Assembly: GCA_022605955.1 (NCBI GenBank)
Contig: JAKCOZ010000001.1
Coordinates: 21,196,146 to 21,260,145 of the forward strand
DNA length: 64,000 nt
Origin: Rallus limicola
Lineage: Eukaryota; Chordata; Aves; Gruiformes; Rallidae
Direction: 5' to 3'
Position numbers and translations under genes: made by a program. Shown in pieces: positions 50,441-64,000 of this stretch. Under the pieces are notes generated by a model. The model made no database searches, was not told the DNA's origin, and worked only from the letters and a program-made list of their open reading frames with translations. Every line of letters starts with the position of its first letter. Positions within the stretch are counted from its first letter, which is position 1.

Positions 50441-52044
50441 ATCAAAGATTTGTGCTGTGTTTCAGCTCTGAGAAGTACATAAATAATATGGACTAAAGGC
50501 AGAAGGATTGTTTTTGTTCAGCAAAAGTGCAGCCAAATCAGTGTCACGAGGCATAAACATATGCTCAGCTTCATATGCTGGCCATGAGTCCTGTGATAAC
50601 TTGCAGGAGCATGCTTCTTATTTGTGTGAGGAACTCTGGATCAAGAAGAAGCGGGTGCAAGTGGGAGTACCAGATAAAAGATCGTGAGCTATACTTGGGT
50701 CTTGTCCATACCCACTTTTCCACATTCATGAATGGCAGTGACAGATAGAGGCAGCAGGTTTTCCAGCGGTTCTAGTCATGCATTGTAGCAGCCCGTTATC
50801 AGGGTTCAGTGGGATGTGGGAAGTGGTGCTATAGGCAGCAGCAGCCAGAGGCTTCCCATTAAAGCCCATCTCAGTGGGTTGTTTCAACTCAAAGGGCCAC
50901 CCAGCACCATCCTGCAGGAGAAAACCCTCTTGTTCCTTCTCCCTGGTTGGGCCCTGGGGAATTCAGGTTGTTCCTTGGAGGTTAATGGAGAAAGAATTCA
51001 AAGTTCAGGTTTTCTGGGGATAACAAAATAATTCACTGTAGTTGTAGGGTACAAGGAAATAAAGGACTCATGATGAATTTTTATCATGTTGTGAAATAAA
51101 ATAGACATGAAGAACAACAGTTAATAGAGCATTCAAAAAATACTTTGTAGTCATTATTTTCACACTACTCTCCTTATGGTCTTTTAAGCATTTTTAGACA
51201 TAGCGAGTGTATTTCCAAGCATCAAAGGAAATTGTTCATTCTAAAAAGGTCTTTTATCTATTTCACCCTTCTGTCTGATACTGTGATCAGTATCAGGTGA
51301 TTGAGAAATAACCAAAATTAAATGTTCTTCCTATGTTCGTTGTCTCCAGCTTAACGCTGTCATATAAAGAGAAGGTGCCATTTGATACAGCCACAAAATC
51401 TTCTTGACCACTGTTCATCACTGAAGGCAACTCCAATTTTTTCTGTTAGGTGTGCTGCTGAGCAGATTTAAAAGACAAACCTGTCCATTCTAACTGTCAA
51501 ATCCATACAGTCTGTTCTCAATGCTATTACAGCTTAACAAGAGAAACATGAATTCCAGCACCGCTATGTATCAATGGCATCAGTGTACCAAAGGCCCTGT
51601 GTTTTTAGTGCTAAAATCCAAAAGAATACCTTTCTATTCAGTAGAATAATCAAACATAACAGAGAAGAAACAGCCTACTCTGAGAAATTCTATATTCTAT
51701 TTTCTACTCTATTCTATGCTATGCTATTCTAAAGTAATAGTTGAATAACAAAGATGATAAATTCTAACTATATTTTCCAAAAGCAGGATTAAACTTAAAA
51801 ATTCAGATCATATATATATATATTTATTTAAATATACGTTATATACATTAAGTCATGGCTTAGGGAGACTTTCCAAGCTTTTTCAACCACTCCCCCAGGG
51901 ACTTTGTAAACAGACATACAGATACGATGGGGTTTGAAGGTCATAATCTATTTAAATTGACATTGCCTGTTGCTAGGAGTGTATCCCTTTTAAAAGTAAG
52001 GATTTGCTATAAAAATACTAAAATAAACATAAAAAAACAATCGT
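50441..52044. other. Intergenic
   Basis: No gene is recognised. A TTCTA-type simple repeat is at about 51686-51731 and (TA)n at about 51810-51826. Confidence 0.5.
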
Positions 52045-52810
52045 AAAATCCAGAACAAATGCCAGATTCTGCATCTGGGACAGAGTAACTCAGTAGTCAC
52101 ACGAGTATAAAATGGGAGAGGAGTGTCTGGATAGCAGCCCAGCAGAAAGGGATGTGGGTGTGCTGCTCTACAGCAGCTCTGTATGAGTCAGCAGCATGCT
52201 CTGGTAGCTACAAGGGCAAACAGCATCCTGGGGTGTATCAAACACAGCACAACCTGGTGGTCAAAAGAGTTGATCCCACAGTTGGCAGTGTTGGTACAGC
52301 CTCACTTCAAGTACTGTGAGCAGTTCTGGGCCCCACGATTTAACAAGAATGTGAAGGTACTCAGAGGGGTCCAAAGTAAGGCACAAAGCTTGTGAAAGAG
52401 CTGGAGGGCACATCCTCTGAGAAGCTGCTGAGAACTTTGGGTTTCTCTAAGTTGGATAAAAGGAAGTTGAGGGGTGACCTTCTTGCTCTCTAGAGTTTCT
52501 TGAGGAGAGGAAGTAGACAGAGAGCTTCTGGGCTCTGGGACCCAGTGATGGACTGCATGGGAATGGTTCAAAGCCTGTGCCGGAGGAGATTTAGACTGGA
52601 TTTAAAGAAGCAATTCTGTAACAAGAGGGTGGACAAACATTGGAACAGGCTTTCTAGAGAGGTAGGCAATGTCACAACCCTGTCATCATTTTAGAGGTAT
52701 TTGGATGCTGCCCTTAATAATATGCTTTAACTTATGGTCAGCCCTGACGTAGTCAGGCAGTTGGACTAGATGATTGTTGTAGGTCCATTCCTACTGAAGT
52801 ATTCTACGGA
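52045..52810 (+). mobile_element. CR1 LINE, older subfamily
   Basis: A sense-strand, strongly decayed copy. ORF2 remnants are ATRANSILGCIKHSTTWWSK and QPHFKYCEQFWAPRFNKNVK, then CNKRVDKHWNRLSREVGN, interrupted by stops. The end is ATTCCTACTGAAGTATTCTA. Confidence 0.85.
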
Positions 52811-54633
52811 GAGAAACCTTTGATGGCCTTTTGACAGGAAAGAACGGGCCAGAGCTGTAGAGAGGGGCTGTAGGTCCTTGTTGGTGTGCCAAACTGCCAG
52901 AACGCCATGCTCTAACTAAGGTAGTTTTAACCCAGCTGCTGTAGATTCTGTTATTTGTGAGGATCTGGCAATACAGCTTTTGCTGTGGACTGTCAACTCA
53001 CGTGCTTCTTATCAGGGGCTCATGTGACCTGCTCTGAAGTTCCCACTGGCAATGCTTCATTATTACTCATCTTTTGCTGAATAGGACAAAGCTATCTTGG
53101 ATACTTATATGTGCTTTTTTTTTGTATGATCTAGAGATGTGGTTTCAATGGTAGGTGCTAACAATTAAGTAAAAATTAGGAGGATTGCTGAATTATATTT
53201 AGACAACAAAACTATTTTAATTACTTTTTTTTCTTAAATGTTACTGAAAAGAGACTGTTTGGACCAGATGCATGAAGGTAATTATGGAACAGGCTTTTAG
53301 GCACATGCCCAGATTTCCACTAAATCTGAGGACTTTCATCCTTCTGAGCATGTACATTACAAATGTGAATGGTGAAATAATTGGCTGCTTTTTTCTCCTC
53401 TCCATCATTCAGTGCATGGGATGAAGTTCAGCTGTGTAGAAGAATTTCAGAGTTTTTTACAGAAATTCTTAGAAGATCTCTGGTGAATAGGGCAGAAATA
53501 ATGGTTGAATAATTGCAATGAGCAAATAAATATTGCCCCCTGCCTCTGCTGCAAAACTCTTCTATGATGACAGCTAAGTTCTTCAAGCAAACCTTCCACA
53601 GGTAAGTCATTTCTTCTATATTATTTACATTTGGTTGCCTCACTTGAGCCCCCTCTGAATGCTCAGAAGTTCTGAGCGTTCACAAAAACAACCAAAGTCT
53701 CTAAAAGCAAACTGCTGAGCCTTCAGAGTACTAACTGTTAACAGTTAGCTAATCTGTGCAGTAAAAAACTGGTCCTGAAGTGGAAGCAGGCGTTCAACTT
53801 GCTGAATTTTGTCTTTGCCTCTGTGCTTGTTAATATTTGCTTCACGGAAGTGCTACAAGATTAATTCATGTTTGTGAAGCAGGCAGTACGGGCGATGAAT
53901 GCTGGAAGCCTAGATGTTAATTCTCTGCTTTAGCACAAGATTCAAGGAGCATGCAGTGAATACCTTGGCAAACAGAGAAGCTTGAGGTGCTAGGTAGGTC
54001 ATTACTGGTCTTCTACCTCAACAAAACATAATTACATTATTGTCTTGAATATTTAGCTCTCACTCTCCTCCCTTTCCAGTAAATTAGAATGCAAAAGATT
54101 TGGAAATAGTATTCCACAGTATTTCAGCCTTTATAAGGAAGGAATCGTGCAAGTGATTGCTCTTTTCCCAGGGTAGACATGAGAAAGAGTAGCAGTAACT
54201 CCTGCCTTCCTCAAGCCTTTGAACATTAGATGATATTTACAGTCCCATTTAATAGTAGTTATTATTTTCCTTTTGAACGTAGCTTCTACTTCTTAGAAAG
54301 AAGGTCTAACTGTAGTAAGAAAGACATCTCAAATTCAGAGGTTTTCTGAGAAAATCAGGATGAAGATAAAGTGTGTTTATAACTGTTTGACTGCTTATTT
54401 AGATTACTTCATATTCTGCAGAAGTCATGCCCTTGCTTTAAGTGCTGCTACGTGAATGTTCAAGTTAATACAAATACAAGTACAGTTAAGTAGATTATTT
54501 CAAGAGCCCAATGGCTTACATGGATAGTGACTTGGCAAGGCTCTTAAGTAGATGTTTGATTAAAATGGCAGCATCTAATTTTTAGATATCCTGACACCTA
54601 GTGGAACTTATCTCTCCAAGCAGAATATCTGGG

Positions 54634-54665
54634 TTTGAGACTGATTTGAATTTGAGACTGATTTG
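54634..54665. repeat. Short tandem duplication
   Basis: TTTGAGACTGATTTG occurs twice, separated by AA. Confidence 0.9.
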
Positions 54666-55109
54666 GGGCTGAGCCCTTCCCCTCTCTGAGACAGGCTCAT
54701 AAAACCATATGCAAAGTGATGCAAGGTCCCTGATTGGGATTCTGATTTTGAGCTTGGTTTCTAGTGACAGATGAAGAAGAATCCAAGGAACTTGGATTCA
54801 GAACATCTCAAAAGGAATTTGAACCTGTATCTACTGTGTGTACCCTGTAACTCGCAATTAATTAGCATGTTGATACCACTCTTGTTTTCATTCATTTTCA
54901 GTTATGCTTTTCAGTGTTACAAGGAATAATTAAGCTTTGGTGGGCTGAAGATGGCTGCAGTGTATGAAACCATGGAAAAATGTGACTAGAGGGGAACATC
55001 TGGATTATAGAGGCCCATCTCCTGTCACAACATGGCTAAACTCTCAAGGATTAATAGGTGTTCCTGCTAGTCTTATTTAAAATACATTCTGGAGTCTGAT
55101 TTCTTTTTC

Positions 55110-55191
55110 CTTTTTTTTTTTTTTTGGGGGGGGGAGGGGGAGCTGTGTAATTTCTTGGGTTTTTTGTTTTTTGTTTGGGGGGAGGAGGGTG
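55110..55191 (+). repeat. T-run followed by G-rich runs
   Basis: A poly-T of about 15 is followed by nine G's, A and five G's, then T-rich sequence and another G6/G2/G3 cluster. It is low complexity and could form G-rich structure. It is about 2.1 kb upstream of the GNPTAB island. Confidence 0.6.
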
Positions 55192-57433
55192 TTATGTTTT
55201 AATCTGGTGGCACTATTGCATTTAGTTTAAATAAACTTCTGATCTTCATTCCTGTGATGTGAAGTCAAAATCTTTTAGTATATCCTCAGAGGGCAGGATC
55301 TGCTTGTTCATTTGGTGCATCTGTTTCCATTTAAATACACATTGCTTGAACAGGAGTATTCTATAAGCAAGGACAGATATAGTCCCATCATGATTTCTAC
55401 TGTAGCATTTTACATCCCCATATCTACTAGAATACTTTGACTGATACCTTACAAAATCATATAAATTGTCATAGCTTTATCACACTGGTATTATGTGAAA
55501 GTATTTATTAGTCTGTATAAATGTATCATCCCCCACTTTGTACTGATTAGTGTGCTTAATCCAAGCTTTGAAGTCATCCAATTTTCACTGACTGATTTTC
55601 TGCTTCATTTTGGTGTTGTCTCTCATCTTTGTATCTTCAGCATGTTTTATTCCATTTCTGCATTTATGTTGTGTTGTTAACCAGAAGTAATGTTTTTGTT
55701 TTCATAGTCTGCATGCGTGCTATGCCTCCATTCTCCATGAAAGCCTGTCTGCAGCCTTAGAACACCAGGTCATTACCAGTACTGCAGCCGTGGATCTGTA
55801 GGCGGTGGTGAACAGATGTTGCCATTCAGTAATAAGTCAATAATAATAGTTCAGTACTTGAAGAGGAGGGAGATATCTAAAGATTATATTCCTCCAGGGT
55901 ACTACTTCGAGACACTGGTGAGAACATGTAAAGGAAGAAGACTGCATGTGTTAGGATAAAGTACTGTCTGTGCCCAACAGGTGATGACCACTTAGCTACA
56001 GGCTTCTGCATACTGACACTGGGAGGCTGGTTATCAAGTATCATTACACTGATAAGGAGGTGGAATGCAGCACTGTGTCATGGGTTCTGCGACTCTGAAA
56101 GTAGCCCCTAGTGAATTTGCCATCTTGTCCCATGGCCCATGAAAGCAGGAAAAATACTGTGACACCAGAAAGATAAGTAGGTGTTGGGCTCAGCAGTTTA
56201 GGAAGGCTGTGCCAAACAGCCATGTACTCTTGGACACTCCTTAAAAGTACAGCCAGGTGCAGTCCTCTCACACCACAACTGTGTAAACAAACTTCTGGAA
56301 ATGGTCAGGAATTGCTACTTTACACAGGGAAAAATAAGACCATGTGAGTGATGTTTGTTATTTGGAAAAGTCACGGCATCCAGTTGTAAGGAACACTTAG
56401 AATATGTATGACTTTAAGTGCAGGAATAAAGGACTACAGAGATAGGTGCTACTGTCCCTGGCCTTATGAGGGCCTGTATCACCACTGTATTTTGCTCTGG
56501 TAACCAGAAGTGCCTCTGAAATAAATATTTGACAATGGTGGTATCAGTAGTAACCTCTGTAGAAGGCTGAACTTCACGGCAGAAACCAGAATGATGTGGA
56601 TTACAGATTTGCAGTTTGCTGTCACCTGATGACCTCTAACTACTTTGTTGTTACCGTGTTTTTGCCTCAACAATAATTCTTGAAGAACTCCATCAATAAC
56701 TTTCTTGTAGCCTGGTGTTTCCTCTTTCATGAACATACCCCCATGGTTCCTTTCTGTGCTGCAACACTCATGGAAGGGCTCAAATTAAATCTTGGCAGGT
56801 ACTCTACAGTAGCCTTATGACAGCTGAGTCCTCCTGACCCCTTTTAGATAGGGAAAATAAATTTGGTTTGCAGCATATTTGGAAGCATGACAGGATGGTG
56901 CAGCTCTGCTGGCCACGATGAAATGAAACTGGTGTGTTTTTTCTTTTGCTGGTTTTGTGTTTTTGTTGTTTTCTTTTTTCCTTCTTGAGTGCGTGGATTT
57001 GGGGGTAGGGGTGTCAGCAAGGCACTGCAGATGCAGAGGACAGCATAACCTGTGGCTCACCTGCTGCAAACACGGTACTGGATGATTTCTTTTCCCAGAA
57101 GAACTCATGGATGATTTGCTAAAAATCTGCAGGGCCAGTCTTCAACCTCTGGCAGGCTCGTACCCCTGATACGATTCAAGGCCGTGAGGGAGGAGCCAGA
57201 GTTGAGTAACTCCTTGAGTCTGACCCCTTACCGCCTTCTGGGGCGGAGCACTTTCAGAAGACAGAGGAAATCCCCGGATCAGCCGAGGCCCGCCTACAGC
57301 CCCCAGAGCCGGGAACTGGGCGGGTTAGAAATGCCTTCCCTGAGGCGGGCAGCTGAGAGGAGCGACAGCTGCCGCGGCGTGGGGGCGGGGCATCGAGCAG
57401 CACCCCACCCCTGCCCTCCCGACCCAAGAGCGC

Positions 57434-57449
57434 CGCCAGGGGGCGCCGT
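57434..57449 (+). promoter_or_regulatory. CTCF-like motif, GNPTAB promoter
   Basis: The sequence contains CCAGGGGGCGC, the most conserved part of the CTCF binding motif, preceded by CCG. It is a closer match than the one at the DRAM1 promoter and points the same way. Binding is inferred from the motif alone. Confidence 0.55.
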
Positions 57450-57456
57450 GGTGCCG

Positions 57457-57466
57457 CCGGAAGCGG
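57457..57466 (+). promoter_or_regulatory. ETS-family site in GNPTAB promoter
   Basis: CCGGAAGCGG matches the core of GABP/ELK sites (CCGGAAG), common just upstream of or at TSSs of CpG-island genes. It sits 125-135 bases before the GNPTAB ATG. Confidence 0.4.
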
Positions 57467-57590
57467 GGCGGGCGGATCCCACAGCCCTCAGCGCCCGCCC
57501 GGCGTACGGCAGGGCGGGGAGGGCCGGGCCTCGGCGCGTAGGGCTGCGCCGGGCGAGGCGGCAGGGATAGCGGCTGGCCGCTGGCTGGCC

Positions 57591-57707
57591 ATGCTGCTAA
57601 AGCTCCTGCAGCGCCAGACCTATACCTGCCTGTCACATAGGTATGGGCCCTGCCTCTGCCTCGGGGGCCTCGTCCTCATGATCGTCTCCGCCTTGCAGTT
57701 CGGGGAG
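57591..57707 (+). CDS. GNPTAB: GNPTAB coding exon 1
   Basis: GNPTAB encodes the alpha/beta precursor of Golgi GlcNAc-1-phosphotransferase, which starts the mannose-6-phosphate tag on lysosomal hydrolases. The exon's 39 codons begin [19 protein letters not shown], nearly identical to the human N-terminus ([19 protein letters not shown]). A membrane anchor follows (about residues 21-37, [17 protein letters not shown]), ending FGE before the donor GTCAGT. The short N-terminal tail faces the cytosol. Lys4 and Ser15, positions I recall as altered in some mucolipidosis patients, are intact. The start has G at -3 and lies in a CpG island. Confidence 0.97.

Positions 57708-64000
<6,293 letters not shown>

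Larger units (their letters stand above)
52811..57229. other. Intergenic, upstream of GNPTAB
   Basis: AT-rich, without a recognised exon. It includes a 17-base-period duplication of TTTGAGACTGATTTG (54634-54665) and a T-run followed by G-runs (about 55110-55140, with more G-runs to 55191). Confidence 0.5.

Noticed and set aside
57184..57570. 128-codon frame upstream of GNPTAB as a gene or uORF
   Set aside because: GC-rich sequence in which stops are rare. Its start lies over 400 bases before the GNPTAB ATG, probably upstream of the TSS. An internal ATG at about 57330 has the same problem.

Overview
The window is vertebrate nuclear DNA, most likely from a bird. It has large introns, two CpG islands and at least eleven 5'-truncated CR1 LINE copies, most ending in the avian-type ATTCTATG-like 3' terminus. 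Together these copies make up about a tenth of the window. The protein sequences fit a bird or close reptile; I cannot name the species.

Layout: (1) 1-28.9 kb is a gene-poor flank. It holds six CR1 copies, one LTR-like/CR1 composite at 5.7-6.9 kb and a possible MIR fragment, with no exon I recognise. (2) 28,943-43,938 (minus strand) is a complete DRAM1 gene. Its seven coding exons all have GT/AG splice sites and consistent phases, and they sum to 717 nt or 238 codons plus stop, the same length as human DRAM1. A CpG island covers exon 1 and the promoter. (3) 44-57.2 kb is intergenic and carries three more CR1 copies and short tandem duplications. (4) From 57,591 (plus strand) comes the start of GNPTAB: exon 1 (57,591-57,707) lies in a second CpG island and exon 2 is at 62,901-62,986. 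The gene continues beyond the right edge.

The two genes are divergent, as I recall for human 12q23, where GNPTAB and DRAM1 are neighbours. Both serve the lysosome. GNPTAB makes the mannose-6-phosphate tag that sends hydrolases there, and DRAM1 is a six-span lysosomal membrane protein that promotes autophagy. Each promoter island carries a CTCF-like motif in the same orientation, and the DRAM1 island also has a CACGTG E-box.

I found no unknown multi-gene system. The points most worth checking are the two promoters, the open frame upstream of the DRAM1 start, and a few repeat structures. Repeat borders are read by eye and are good to about 10-30 bases.
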